DNA of 64,000 nucleotides from Trichoderma breve (GCF_028502605.1 NC_079233.1:1116001-1180000), one strand, 5' to 3'. Positions 34,178 through 46,163 are shown, numbered from the stretch's first letter. A program made the numbers and translations. Notes: generated by a model not told the origin, from the sequence alone.

Positions 34178-34950
34178 ATGGAGAATCCTCGCGGTCTAAC
34201 CACACCACCCAAATCACGCGGTTCGAATGGACCAAGCAAACCAGCGGAACTAAATGAACAAAACGAACTTGAGTCTGAAATACTTCAAGCAGACGCGCCT
34301 AAACCAGATGATAAGCGTGATGGAGGTAAGTTTGACTTGGACATGTTTGTACTGGAGGATTATGCGCGGGAAGAGTTTTGAAGCAGACACTTTCGGGTTA
34401 TTGAGGTTTGAAGGATAACAATTTCGAAGCAGCTGCTGAAACTGGAGCGAACGACGCACAAGCAAACGACATACAAGTGAACGACACAGAAGCGAATGAC
34501 TCAGATTCATCATTTGAGGACCCCGACATTCGATCTCGACGACCTGACGTATATAATGGAGGCGTATCCAATTCAGCATACAACCCATACGTACATTCCG
34601 GCCAAATTATGAGAACCGCACGTCACGGACCAGACGGACGTCCCCTGTTCGCGTGGGTAACCCGGCTATATGAGCGCAGAAGCATGATATACTATCCCCG
34701 AAGCCTCTTTACGGGAAGACGTGGAGTGAAGAGAGGGATGGTCACCGAACAGGTTTCTAACACTATAAAGCTAAACGGCGGCTTTTTCAGCAAGACCCTC
34801 AGAACCAAGACGCAGCCCTACTATGACGAGAGGGAAATCTATTTCGTTCAGGAGCAAACGATGTGCTCGTACTGGAGACGGAATCGTGTCGGAACTACTC
34901 CCCCTCCCGATGTTGTTCGTAGAGTCAAAATACCAGCCCTGCCAATGTGA
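34178..34950 (+). CDS. Hypothetical two-exon protein with NDxxA-type repeats
   Basis: Exons 34178-34325 and 34406-34950 join in frame (GGA G plus GT TTG) to give 230 aa; intron 34326-34405 has a GTAAGT donor and a TTGAG acceptor. I do not recognise the family. The N-terminal half is polar and disordered, with a degenerate hexad repeat around residues 60-82 (ANDAQANDIQVNDTEANDS). The C-terminal half is basic and more ordered, rich in Arg and Tyr (LFAWVTRLYERRSMIYYP, then YYDEREIYFVQEQTMCSYW). No signal peptide or membrane segment. It is flanked by AT-rich intergenic DNA, so it may be a young or lineage-specific gene. Either exon could also be a chance open frame, but the in-frame splice supports a gene. 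Confidence 0.55.
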
Positions 34951-36406
34951 CGTGTACGGACGGGACGTATACATGTTCAATGGGGTTTTTGGAACAGGGT
35001 AATTATGCTCAGACTTGGGATTGGAATTCTTCTGTTTGGTATAGTTGTGTTTGCTGGAAGCGTTTGGCATTACGCAGCGTGAATACCTGGGTGCTAGACG
35101 CCTGAATCTTTTGGGGGAGGCTGTTCAAGAGACAGTGGGCCTCGGAGTACAAGACTTTGGCTATGTTAGAGCTCATGAACCCCCTTGGCTATTCGTTACT
35201 TTACAAGTAGATCAGTAGCGTTTTTATATAGCGATGAGTAAAAGATATACTCTCTCCAATATGTCCCCTGTTGACCGCACCACTTAGAGGCCTCAATTAC
35301 AAGTAATCGGAACACTAATATCACTCCTGAGATTATGAAGTGTAAGCTTTAAGAAGGTCAACGCTTCAATGACTGCAGCTGATGTGTATTAGCGTGATAT
35401 CTACCTACTAGTAGCTCTTAGAATATCCGCCAGTATAACTACCCATCTTCCTCAGGTGACAAGTATTGTGCTAGGAAATAACCCAGGCACCTAAGATATG
35501 AGTTGCTGCCCGACATCCAAAAAGGGACACTAAACAGTCAGCCACCCTTAATCAAAACCCCCATCACAAAACGACCAGAAATCGTATCACATCCGATCGG
35601 ATCTACCCGTGAAAACGAAACACCCACAATCCCACGGCACCACCATTACATCAAGATCAGCTAATCGACAAGAATCTCCCGATAAACCAGAAATGCCGCA
35701 CAAAAGCCAGTTATTACTCCTTTACTCCGTTGAACGTATACACTCGCGTATTCACAGTAAAGTAATGAATGAGATAATCACAGTAATAAATGAGACTCAT
35801 TGAAAATTGAACCAAAACTTCTTTTTTTAACTCAGGAATGTCCCTTATCCTGTCTTTCATGAGTGCCTAAATATAAATGAGGCCCTAACACTACGCCCCG
35901 CCAGGTATCGAACCGCAGTAACAAAGGAAAACGATAAGATAAAGAAAAGGGGGGCGAGGAAGAATAATACTAATGAAATAGAGGAAAAAACAAAGCAAAA
36001 AGTCCCAAATAGCTCAGATAGATGATAAACACGCGTCCCTGCCATGAAAATACAGTAGTAGTTGGTTTCCCTAATCGCCCCTCCCAAATTTCCCTCTAAA
36101 ATAATTTTTTTTGTCCTGCCTTGTTGTTGCATGATAAGTCGTAATGAGGCTAGTTGACTCCTGATACAGATTCTTTCTTATATACACATACATCTCCCAG
36201 GTATGAGGGGCCGTCGTTTCTTGTCTGAAAAGAATAGTCGTCCTCCATAAAACACCTGTTTGCCCAGAAAAGCAGGAAACCGGGGGAGGAAAAATTAGGA
36301 AAAAAAAGCAATGACAAAAAGCCAAGTGAAGTGGAGTATCGTAAAAGCAGATTTCGAAATGCAGTTGCGCATAGTCTTCATTCTCTCTTCTCCTCCTCAT
36401 TAAGAA
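34951..36406. other. Intergenic between the unknown gene and sre1
   Basis: About 1.5 kb, AT-rich, with no family-like open frame. A GGTATCGAACC string at about 35902-35912 resembles a tRNA T-loop but has no supporting tRNA fold. Confidence 0.5.
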
Positions 36407-39400
36407 TCATCGAAATCCTTCGTCGTCTGTCATGCTGTCGTAGCCTGTATCTACCTCCATGCCCACTATCCTCTTTGTAATGCCCAGGCATTTATTGATG
36501 ACTTTTTCCTGAAGGTCGGGAGATACACCGCAATTTAGTGCCAGTTCGCTACCCATCCAAAGACGCAATATCGCGGCTAGTCTTTCCACCAGGGGTGCAA
36601 AGTTGTTTGTAGTATCTTTATGGGCTAGGATTTGCTCCAAAACTTCCATGACCGACGTAAAGCTCAACAGCGTCATTCGCGTTTTTGTTGTCAAGTCAAT
36701 CACCTTTTCGATCGAGGTGCGGACATATTGTTTCGTGCTGGCAGACTCTCCACCCAGTCGCTTGAGGTGAGCTGTAGCAACCGCGCAGCGAAGGCAAAGC
36801 TGAAGGTCGGGATCGGCAACCTCTGATTGAAGAGGAGTCGGTGCCAGGCCGGTATAAGGATTCGGTTCGGAACAAGTTAGTGCCATGGGGTCCATCAGGC
36901 CGTTGCTACCAGTATCGACCCGAAGAACCTGAACAGCAGCAGCAATGTTGTCTCCGCGGGATTTGTAGGAGAGGACAGAACGAGCTAAGATTGCCCGTGC
37001 TCGAGCATTTGAGCCCAGTGGTGCGACTTTGACGGCCAGGTTCATTACTTCGTCTTCCGACGCCTCTTCATCACCGTACAATGTTGTTGTCAAAACGTCG
37101 TGTACCTTGGCTGTTGACCACCAGGCGGCGAGAGCATCCATCGGGGACCCAATCGACGTATCATCCACTACCGAGTCCATGCCATCAATTGGGGCCGAGT
37201 TGTGTGTTGTTTCCATGTTAAAAGCCAGATTGTGGGCTCGTTGAATAACGGTGGCGGTGAGAACGGCATCACACTCCTGTTCGACCAAGGTAGCCAGGTG
37301 ATCTGGTAAGACGTATCCTGCTCGCTGCATCTCCAAGATCTCGTCTTCTTGTAGGCCACTGATTAGTCTGTTATTTAGATCACGAGCTGCGTTCCACTGC
37401 CGTTGTGCAACCTTGGTAGCGAAGAAGTTGACCAAACCTAGCTGATACCACTTCTGGCTCAAGTCCCACAAAAGGACTCGAACGTGGAGTGCTTTGAGCA
37501 TCAGACCGCTGGGGGTATTGGGCACGGTGCCAGACGCCAACAGCGTCAGGATGAGGCGGCTCATGCAAATCTCCGCATCTCCTCCGGTAAGCTGTGCGTC
37601 GAGGGCCGTAGCCCAGGCACGGACTCGGGCCACTTCTTGTTCAGGAGTCAACCCGGTCAACAGTTGATAGGCGTGGACACCAAAGACGTTGCGTACGCTA
37701 AGCTTGAGCGTCTTGAGCATCAGAGCAGCCGCTTCGAGGAAGAAGTTGTGATGAGGCACCCAAACAGTTTGGATGGCAGTCTCCCAAGCGCGGCGACGGA
37801 CACTAATGGGAGAAGCCAGTGAAGGGGCGGGATGTAGATCAGTGGATTGCTGCTTCTTGGGCTTTCGGTCCATTGCCGAGAACAGCGAAGGGATGAAAAC
37901 CCACAAAACAAGGCCGAAAAGAAGCATAAACTTAATGGAAATGTCGGCTTGATACCCTGCCAACCCTACATTGAAATGAGATGGCATATGCCTGAGAAGC
38001 TGCACGGGCAGAGCAAACAGTCCGCGGCCCTGAGGCTCTTCATTGCTCGTTTCCTCTTCTCGAACCGCTTCCAATATCATCAGGCCGGCGAGCGAGCCCA
38101 CCATCAGCTTACCAAAGTAGGGGCTTGCGCTCCATCCGGGTTGGCCCTGTTGCTGCTGTTGCTGCTGCTGCATCGGCCGAATCTGTTGTTGACCAACCAC
38201 GGTCGGGTTGGACCGAAATAGCTGCTGGGGGACGGGATATGGCTGGCCGGGCATCTGGGAGAGGATTCGTTTCATATCCTCTGGGACATCAATCATCCCA
38301 TTGGGCATTCCGCTAGATTCTTGGCCTTGAGCGTCCAGCGGGGATTGTGACATTTGAGACTGCTGTTGTTGCTGTTGCTGTTGCTGCTGTGATTGTTGCT
38401 GCGACTGGCCATCTTGGGGATACTGTATTGGTGTGGGCTGCTGCATTGGAGGCATAGAGCCGTTCATAGCTCCAGCCATGAACAGCTTCTCAAAGGCGGC
38501 GATTCTCTGGTGCATGGCGCTGTTTTCATCCAGTAATCGGTTATTCCTCTTCTCCAGGTGTCGTATATATTCAGTCGCTTTACTCAAAACCTGCATCATT
38601 AGTTAGCCATTGAGGACATGACGCCCCTTGATTCTTTGTTTTTCATCAAATCTCGAGTGGGATTCCTACAGTCGCTTTGTTGAGCTTGTGTGCGGGTGTA
38701 AGACCGTGTAATTCCTCACGGTCCTCGGTTGTGTCCTCTCCCCTGGCGCTCTTACTCATGATGCGCAGGCTGGGGACGCTGTCTCTCAAGGCAGCAATCT
38801 TGTCGTTAATGTTGGTCCGGTAGCGCTTCTCAATCATGTTGTGAGCCGTCTTCTTGATGGGCTTACCGCCCTCCTCGAGAAGATCGTCATCGTCCAGATC
38901 GTCGGCAGGAATCTTACGCTTCCTGGAATCCCTTTGAGAGCCGCCAGAGACGTCTGGCGACGAGGCAGCTCCAGTCTTGGCCGACTCAGGGCTGGAGGCG
39001 CTCTTGGGAGAGCCGTACTGAAGATGAGGGGGCATGGCAATGTTTCGCAGCTGTTCCTGCAGAGCAGGACTCAGGGCAGTGACAGATCGAAGAGAGGGTT
39101 TGGACACCGGTAGGGGGCCCCGCTTGGTGGCCGCTACGCCGGGGAGGAAGACTGACGCAGGGTCGATGTTGGGTAGGCCAAAGGCGACAGAGTCGGGTTG
39201 CTGCTGCTGTTGCTGCTGCTGCTGTCGCGGGTCAAAAGTTGGGGCTGGCCAGGACGGGGACACGTATCCTGGCTGGGCTGAAGAGAGGGTGGTGTTGCTG
39301 CTAATGTCGTACGAGTTGGCCTGAGGTGAGGCGTCTAGAGGCCAGACTCCAGCGTCAAGGAAGGCAGCCGAGGGATCGCCGCCGTAGTTGGGAGCATCTG

Positions 39401-39491
39401 AGATTCCATCGAGAGACACGGGGCCACCGCCTATGAAGCCGAAGCTTGGGTCGTCAAACCCAAGCCCGTTGGTGCCATCCTCATCAGCCAT
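36407..39491 (-). CDS. sre1: SREBP-type bHLH transcription factor with membrane anchor (Sre1/SrbA type)
   Basis: Two exons on the minus strand, 39491-38670 and 38590-36407, give 1001 aa. The bHLH region (~213-300) begins AHNMIEKRYRTNINDKI, with Tyr224 in the place where other bHLH factors have Arg. This Tyr is the hallmark of sterol regulatory element-binding proteins. The 79-nt intron interrupts the bHLH before helix 2 (VLSKATEYIRHLEKRN). Two hydrophobic segments (~435-449 and ~492-511) would form the hairpin that anchors the precursor in the ER. The long C-terminal half matches the fungal DUF2014-type tail. In fungi such factors are cleaved under low oxygen or low sterol and control ergosterol synthesis and hypoxic growth. 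Polyglutamine tracts, written as CAG runs, lie at ~90-98, ~340-350 and ~415-421. A second fungal type (SrbB) lacks the membrane part, so this is the anchored type. Confidence 0.92.
38360..38407. repeat. CAG/CTG triplet run coding polyglutamine in sre1
   Basis: Near-continuous TGT/TGC triplets code about 13 glutamines on the minus strand. Two further runs, at about 38150-38172 and 39199-39228, code other Gln tracts of the same protein. These are slippage-prone length polymorphism candidates. Confidence 0.8.
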
Positions 39492-40662
39492 GGGAGGGGA
39501 TTGGCGGCTGCAAAGACCGGGGGAAGCTCGCGGATCAGCTCATGCAGCGACAGCCGGGCTGGCAGAGAACGAGAATGGAAAGACTGAGACCAGGCGGGAG
39601 TGCGTCAGGGCCTAGGGGGGAAAGTGACTCGATAGTTGGCAGAGAATCGCGCGGTCGACGGGCCAGGTGGACTGAGTGGTGCAGAAGCTGTGGACGCTCT
39701 CACCAAAGGATAGCACGATGAGATCAGCTGTTTTTTTCTCCTGCTTCCCTGGCGGGTGGACAGCTTAAAGCGGGATCTGCTGAGACAGACGCCCAGTGGG
39801 AGCTTGCCGAGGGTGTGGGATGGCCAGGGATGGCTGCGCGCAGGCGAGACGACGGATTTTTTCCTTTCTTTGACGGCCAACTAGCAAGCGCGTGCTACAG
39901 ACCGAGAGACATACGAAAAGGGCTGGTACTTGGATCTCCGTAGCGGCAAGGAGAAGAGAAACTTGGAAGGAAAAAAGCTGAGAGATGACGATGGCTGGAT
40001 CAGACAGGGGGCGGGTTTAGCCCAGCTGGGAATTCTCTTTTTTCGCCTCTTTCCCTTTTTTTCCCTTGCTTTTTCTCTCTTGTTGTCCCGTTTTCCCTTT
40101 TTGCTCGAGCTGGCTTGGTATTCCCTGGTTATTCTCTTCCAATCCAATACCAAGGCTCAGGCTGTCGGGATGGGGTTGGGCGGGATTGCACGGGCTTGGG
40201 CTAGGCTCGCCTGAGTACAGCACCGTACGAGTATGGATGGATCGATGGATCGTCGGGACAATGGCAGATCGATGGGATTGATTGCTCTCTTGGCTGGACT
40301 CGGGCGCCGAGTGTTGGGAGCGTCTGGCTTGGGCCACGGCAATGCGGTACGGACAGCCGGAAAACTGAAAAAGAGGTGCAAGATGAGACAGGCAATGCAC
40401 GACAGGAACATCGTACGATCCGGAGCCGATATCAGGCGAGGCTACGCCGCAACGAGCAAGGGAAAAAGCTAAAAGGTGAAAAGGCCTACCCGAGAAGCCC
40501 CCACCTGCCTAGCTGCCAACCCGCTGAGGTTTTGTTTTGCCTCTCTACCTAGTACTGCTCTTCTGCGGAACTGTATGTACGAGTACTCGCATGGGCGGGC
40601 TCCACCGCTTGGCGATGATGCTGGGCTGTCTGTGCTGCTGCGTTGTCTAGCAGAGTTACAGT

Positions 40663-40682
40663 TGCAGTGCAGTGCAGTGCAG
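40663..40682. repeat. TGCAG pentanucleotide run
   Basis: Four tandem TGCAG units (TGCAGTGCAGTGCAGTGCAG). A short microsatellite in the upstream region of sre1, with no evident function. Confidence 0.8.
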
Positions 40683-41620
40683 GATTTTCTTCCAATCTCT
40701 TTTCCCTTGGCCCTTTGCCCTATTCCCTCCACTCATTCGTCCATACATGTAGGGGGGATGGACTCCATACCTGTCTGTCTGTCTCTGCGCAGACTAGCCC
40801 AAAGCACGCGCATATCGACATCGGCCACTGCAGCAAGCCAGACAGTAGGTGATTGTGCAGATGCCGTCCCTCAGGTACCGGTACAAGTCTGACCCGTGGC
40901 CGCTGGGTGGATACGCGGCCTGTCAAGAGGTACCGAGTACAGCCACCTGCATGGCCATGTACCCATACTTGGAGCATGTGGATGGATCAAATCAACGCCT
41001 TCACACGAGATGCCGCAAGGGAGAGGAGTCGTCTGCATGCACCAGGACAGGACTAGCGCCCGTGGCATTTTCGTAATGTACCCAAAGTTCTCCGTGCGAA
41101 GTCCATTCCACGGCAAGTGGGATATCAGCAATGAGTCCAGCCTGTTCTCCGTACCAAATACTATCCCGTACTGTACTTATATGCTGTGCTCTCACCTCCC
41201 GTCTACCTACCATGGACGTTCAATTTCAACCTCCTGCAATGCTCGGGAAGAGGCCGACATGCCATCTGCAATCGACCTTGACGGCGGGACCCTCCCTAAC
41301 CGCTCCAATCCATACCAGCGCAGTTACAGTAATGTCCCTCCAGGCCCGGGTTATACTATAACAAGGCATCAAATTTCGATCTCGATGCTCAGTGGCATCA
41401 ACAAGGCCAAGCGACGCAAGGCGCGCAAGCTGAGCCTCCATGGCGAAATAAGCCCCTAGCGCCCCTCGGCCTGTACACGCGCGAGCTGGCATTTGCCTTT
41501 TTGTGGCTCAGTTGCAAAGGCGCCAAGATTCACCGTGCAACTCCAGCCGGCCAGCCGAATACCGAGAAGCACTGATCAGATATTGGCATTGAATGGATGG
41601 ATCCTGATGGATGAGCCCAG

Positions 41621-41680
41621 CAGCTACGAGCGGATATGAGCAGCTACGGGAAGCTTCGAGCAGCTACGGGCGCCTACGAC
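41621..41680. repeat. Six degenerate 10-bp units related to CAGCTACGRG
   Basis: Six consecutive decamers keep register: CAGCTACGAG, CGGATATGAG, CAGCTACGGG, AAGCTTCGAG, CAGCTACGGG, CGCCTACGAC. The period is close to one DNA helical turn. It lies in the gene-free region upstream of sre1. Confidence 0.7.
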
Positions 41681-44666
41681 TAATATGTTGAGCAAGTTTT
41701 ACCAGAGTCGAGGCGAGCAAAAGGTGCCACGTGAAGTGTTGAAGGCGGCCGCTTATCGTTTGGCCGCTGTCGCCGCAGCGGAATGCCGCACGCCAATGGA
41801 ATTGGCAGCTCAGTGCTACACACGGTGCTCGTACAGTTTCATCAACGTTTCTGCTCTACTCACCCCTGCTTAGCCGTTGTTGTCTTGGCTGAGCACAGCA
41901 CAGTCTTTGGTGTCTTCTCAATCATCGCACAGAACAAGACAGTTGCCGTCTGAGACATTGATTGAGACCAGTGCCGCATTCCAGACGTTCTAGCCTCTCA
42001 GCCACAGCATCGCCAGGACCTCTGAGTGGCTGCTCGGACTTCAAGTCGACTCCGGTTCCCAGCAATTGGCAGCGCTCTGGTCACTGCAGCATCCTTGCGG
42101 TTTTCATCAGCTGCGGCGCCCTCCTGTAATTTTTGCATGTGCAAGTGAGCAACCCGTACAGTGCTCACTGTACAGTATACAGGCAGTTCATTGGCATCCT
42201 TGTACGCATTGCGTGTTTCAATTTCATTCATCTCCAGTGTTCTGTGTTACTGCACAGTACGAGTATGCATCACATACCTACTGATGTTGCCAACGTTATG
42301 TGGCTCTACCATCCCTTCAAAGGGGAACAATGGCACGGACAATACGGGTCCTAGTTTTAATCAATAGGCTATTCCCTACCTAACCGCGATGCAATCCGAA
42401 ATCCCGACCGAAATCCCAATCCTGGGAGCTCTAACATCCATTCGCTCATTCACTCTCACTCATTCACTCACTTGTGGCACTTTGAACCCGGCACGGCGTA
42501 TCTGTCAGCGACTTGCGTGTGTCACTTATTCGTACCGGGGCCAATCACAGCCACCTCGGAGCCAGCGCCGTCGCAACCTCATGGCCTCTAGCACAACGTC
42601 CCGCTCCCCCCAACGGCCGTCGACTTCATATCGCCGCTCGGCTAACACAAGCTCAAAGCACACACGAGGGGCAACAGCCATCACTCCTGACATGTTACCT
42701 ATCATCTTCTGACTAAGCCCACGTTTTCCAAGGCTCTCAGCCTCTCCATCCCTCCCTTGAGTCTGCTCGCTACCGTTACCGAGCTTTGTCGATTCATGTA
42801 CCCTCACAAAAGAGTCTGGCGCTCCCTTCTTCGCTTTGATAGCCTGCCAGACTAGTCCTGATACATGTTGGCAGGCTGTCTCCCGTGCATATTCCCCGCC
42901 TCCCGCGAGCGGGTCGATCGATATTGGCTGCATTGAATAGGATTCCTCACCCAGCCCGTGTGAGCAGGGAGTTTGTGCACGAGGTCGTAAAGCTTGCTCC
43001 GGCCGGCAGTCCTTTGCACATCTTGCGTGCCCATCACCGCGGAAGCGACATCTGCAGGATCAGATCCCATGCTAGCTACGTTCAAATTACTGGACTTGGT
43101 GGGAGATATGAGGTAGTGCCTGATAGTTGGGTAGCAGCGAGCACTACAGTACTTGCAGAGAGCACTCGCACATGTGCTTGGCGGAGATGTCATCGAGTCA
43201 TACTCTCTGCTAACAAGATTAGCCATTCCCAATAGGCATCAAATTCTAGCCATGCCTACCGGCTAGGTGGTAGTCACCGAGATAGTAGCAGTACTATGAC
43301 CTCAGAGCAGGACGTAGGTAACACTCTTTACGGAGCATGTTCAATTTAAATCGGCGCGGAACACGATCCGCGGCATGGATCGACAAGAGCTATAGCAGTA
43401 GACGAGCTGTCAGAACCGAAGTGTTGACACAAAATCACATGGCTTTTTGTCTCTCCTACCTACTGTAAGGGGGGTTTTCTGATATGCTACGTACCAATCT
43501 CTTTAGTATTAGTCGTTTATGCGACCAGTTCGAAAATCCGCGGGGCTGAGTTTAAGTTTAATTAAGTCTTGCCGCTTCAATGCCCCCATTGTTCTGGACT
43601 ACCTCTATGAACGTTGCTTTTGTGAGGTTTCACATGACGAAAGATTACTTAACTGCTAGGGTGCTTTTTGATGGAGAAAATGAGAAGAAGCAAGGGGAAA
43701 GGGGGGAAGAGAAAACGAAACGACAAGAAACGAAACAAAGAGACTTTCTAGATGACGTTTCATGTCTATGCCATCAGCCTCAGATTAAGAACGTAATGAC
43801 CTACATAAAACCTGGTGACTGCTATGCTCTGAGTCTATCCTTTTGGGCCAAATTCTACTAGTCGAGAAAATATAGGAAAGCTCTGATCTTTGTTCCCATA
43901 AGTAGACCAAGACGTAATCGTTGAATATCTGCGGATTGCACCCGTCGAATGTTATACTTGTAGAAAGGACAACATCAATGTGTAGCTACACGAAGGCGGT
44001 AAGCATCGACGAGGAGCTTATATACGTCGGCTTCTGGGCGGTTGTGAAGCCATGTACCTTCGTCTAGGCGAGTGAAGGGTAAGCTGATACAGTTGCAAAA
44101 ATAGACATGCAAAGAGTATTGAGCAACGGCAAAGAGGTGTTACATGTCTTCAGCTACCGACTCTAAAGATTTTCGTCCTCATCTATTCCAAGAAACCTTC
44201 ATTCGTTCATTGTAGCACACGACAGGCAAACAAAGCATTTAAACAGCTATCACCTTTACACAATCACGAAGCAACATTCTTTGGGTGTACAGTCTTTTAT
44301 TTCTTTCAAGATACCAAACACTCAATTATTGATGATGGATTTTTTAGATGCTTATAGGCTTATCAAGTACAAAAAATCTCGTCAGTCGTGAACAAAATAT
44401 GCGGGGGTATGAATTTCCTTCTTTCCTCAATCCTGCGCTCCTGGCCCAAGTCATTGGATATATGTGTGCAATAAAAAAAAGTGAAAAAAGATGAATAGGC
44501 CATGTTTTGAGAAAAACGAGAAGAAAATCACGGCGACATGATCAAGGTGCCCTTCCTGGGACAGCCCCAGCAAATTATCTAACAGTAGAAGCGTGAAAAA
44601 AAGGGGGGAAAGAGAAAAAAAAAAAGAGTTAATGTATGAACTGCTTGTTACTCCCATCCAACCAGA

Positions 44667-46163
44667 TTACCAGATATCCTCAGAGCTCTTGACCATCTCC
44701 AATGTAGGCGTCTTGGGAACCATTCGCTTCATGCGCTTGCGATCTTCCTTAGTAACCAATCCAGGGGTGATTGGGACGCAAGGAGTGTACGGCTGATACG
44801 GAGAGTACGGCACTGCGGTTCCGGTAAACGGAGTCATGCCGCCACCTGGTGATAGAGGGCCGGTTCTCTCAAAGACTGTCTGCTTGGTCGTCTGAGCAGT
44901 GACGAAAGGCGAGCCCAGCTGCTCTTCGTAGGCACGAAGGGGCAAGGCTCCACCGGTTCGGACCGCAGACGGCGGGTTAGGGCGGGAGAAGGAGGCACCG
45001 GGCCGGGGTGAAGACGGCAGCGAAGGAAACGTGCTTCCGGGCTTGGGAGATGATGGAAGACCAACCAAGGGAGCCTGAGAGCTTTCCGTAGTGGCTGAAT
45101 CGGGCTCTCTCTCGCCATACGGTAGCGTAGTCCTCGATCGATTGGCGCGGCCGAAAGCATCTCCAATGCGCTCGTCGATGGTTTGAATGCTTTCGGGAGA
45201 CATATCGGGGGTGATGGGAGCACCCGACACCCTGCCGTTGGAGCCACCAAAGGGAATTTGGTCCGTCGGGATCGGAGGCGGAGGCGCGGGAGCGTAATGC
45301 CTTGGAGGAATGGCGCTCATCTCGCGAGATTCATGCTGAGGGAAAGTTCCCGACATGGGCGTCATGATGGGGGACGAGATGTTGATGCCCTTGGCCGCCT
45401 TCTTCTTCGGCGAGAGGAGCGAGGAAAAGAGAGCCGAAGTCTTTGACTGGGACTTCTCTTCTTTAGCCGCAGCCAGGTTCAACCCGGCAGGCTTAGCCTT
45501 GTTCTTCTTTGACAGAAGACCGGTCTTTGATGTAGCCGAGTCGCGCTGAGGGTTCGGAGAGGCAACTGGAGACTCGAGAATGATGCCCTTTTGCTTGGCC
45601 TCCTCATGCTCCATGACATATTTGTACATTTCTTCAAGCTGTTGTTGCGCCATGGCTCTGTCTGCTGCAACGACGTTTTGGTCTACAAGTGGTGAGACTC
45701 CAAGAGTAGAAGGAATGGCAGACGAAGAGGGCGATGGTAAGATGTATGATGCGGGGTGCGCCTTGGGATCGAAGATGCGGGCGCTATATGGACCAGAGTG
45801 ATAGTACTCGGACTTGGGGATGATCAGAGGAGGAACAACGTGGCCCTCGGGTTGAGCTGCGAAATCGAACTGCTGCTGCTGCTGCTGGAACTGCTGAAAC
45901 TTTGGGTCTACCGGAAGTTGAAGAACGTAGCTGGGGATATCGTTCCCACTGAGATGTTCTCTTCGTCGTCTAGAAAGCGAAAGCAAGAGGATGGCGACCA
46001 GCACCAAGGAGACTCCGTATGCCGCAATGATACCGCCGATCTGCGCGGGTAGATATTTGGTGTCGCGGATCGGATTAGCAGAGGCAAGAGAAGGCCACAG
46101 AAGCACAGAGGTCAAGAGGGCGAGGGATGATGATGGTGGACGAGGACGAGTTCCAAAAAGCAT
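44667..46163 (-). CDS. Single-pass membrane protein with long Pro/Ser-rich cytosolic tail, function unknown
   Basis: An uninterrupted frame gives 498 aa from ATG 46163. A longer form from ATG 46244 adds 27 residues, but the shorter start puts a proper signal peptide at the N-terminus (LALLTSVLLWPSLASA). A lumenal stretch of ~15 residues precedes a transmembrane helix (IIAAYGVSLVLVAILLLSL) and a stop-transfer SRRRREH. The remaining ~430 residues are polar and Pro/Ser-rich, with a Gln run (QFQQQQQQFDF), many SP/TP sites and a basic patch LLSKKNKAKP. The last ~30 residues (KEDRKRMKRMVPKTPTLEM) look ordered and conserved. This is a type I membrane protein, perhaps a plasma-membrane or vacuolar sensor or adaptor. 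I do not recognise a named family. It is divergent from the srs2-like gene. Confidence 0.82.
   Translation of the reverse strand: MLFGTRPRPPSSSLALLTSVLLWPSLASANPIRDTKYLPAQIGGIIAAYGVSLVLVAILLLSLSRRRREHLSGNDIPSYVLQLPVDPKFQQFQQQQQQFDFAAQPEGHVVPPLIIPKSEYYHSGPYSARIFDPKAHPASYILPSPSSSAIPSTLGVSPLVDQNVVAADRAMAQQQLEEMYKYVMEHEEAKQKGIILESPVASPNPQRDSATSKTGLLSKKNKAKPAGLNLAAAKEEKSQSKTSALFSSLLSPKKKAAKGINISSPIMTPMSGTFPQHESREMSAIPPRHYAPAPPPPIPTDQIPFGGSNGRVSGAPITPDMSPESIQTIDERIGDAFGRANRSRTTLPYGEREPDSATTESSQAPLVGLPSSPKPGSTFPSLPSSPRPGASFSRPNPPSAVRTGGALPLRAYEEQLGSPFVTAQTTKQTVFERTGPLSPGGGMTPFTGTAVPYSPYQPYTPCVPITPGLVTKEDRKRMKRMVPKTPTLEMVKSSEDIW

Larger units (their letters stand above)
39492..44666. other. 5.2 kb region upstream of sre1 without a supported gene
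   Basis: I see a pyrimidine-rich stretch (40035-40110, plus strand), a TGCAG run (40663-40682), a decamer-period repeat (41621-41680), GTAC-rich strings and several chance open stretches of up to 187 codons (40896-41459) without family features. An A/G-rich frame at 43580-43861 also lacks support. Part of it must be the sre1 promoter and leader. Confidence 0.5.

Noticed and set aside
35890..35925. GGTATCGAACC string resembling a tRNA T-loop
   Set aside because: The flanking bases do not form a T-stem or acceptor stem on either strand; no anticodon arm found.
40896..41459. Plus-strand open frame of 187 codons upstream of sre1
   Set aside because: No recognisable domain, starts far from any promoter signal and overlaps other open frames; likely chance.
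42526..42933. Minus-strand open frame of 135 codons
   Set aside because: No family features, and an antisense frame of similar length overlaps it; not convincing.
43580..43861. Plus-strand open frame of 93 codons
   Set aside because: A/G-rich stretch giving a Glu/Lys run; no family and no neighbours supporting it.
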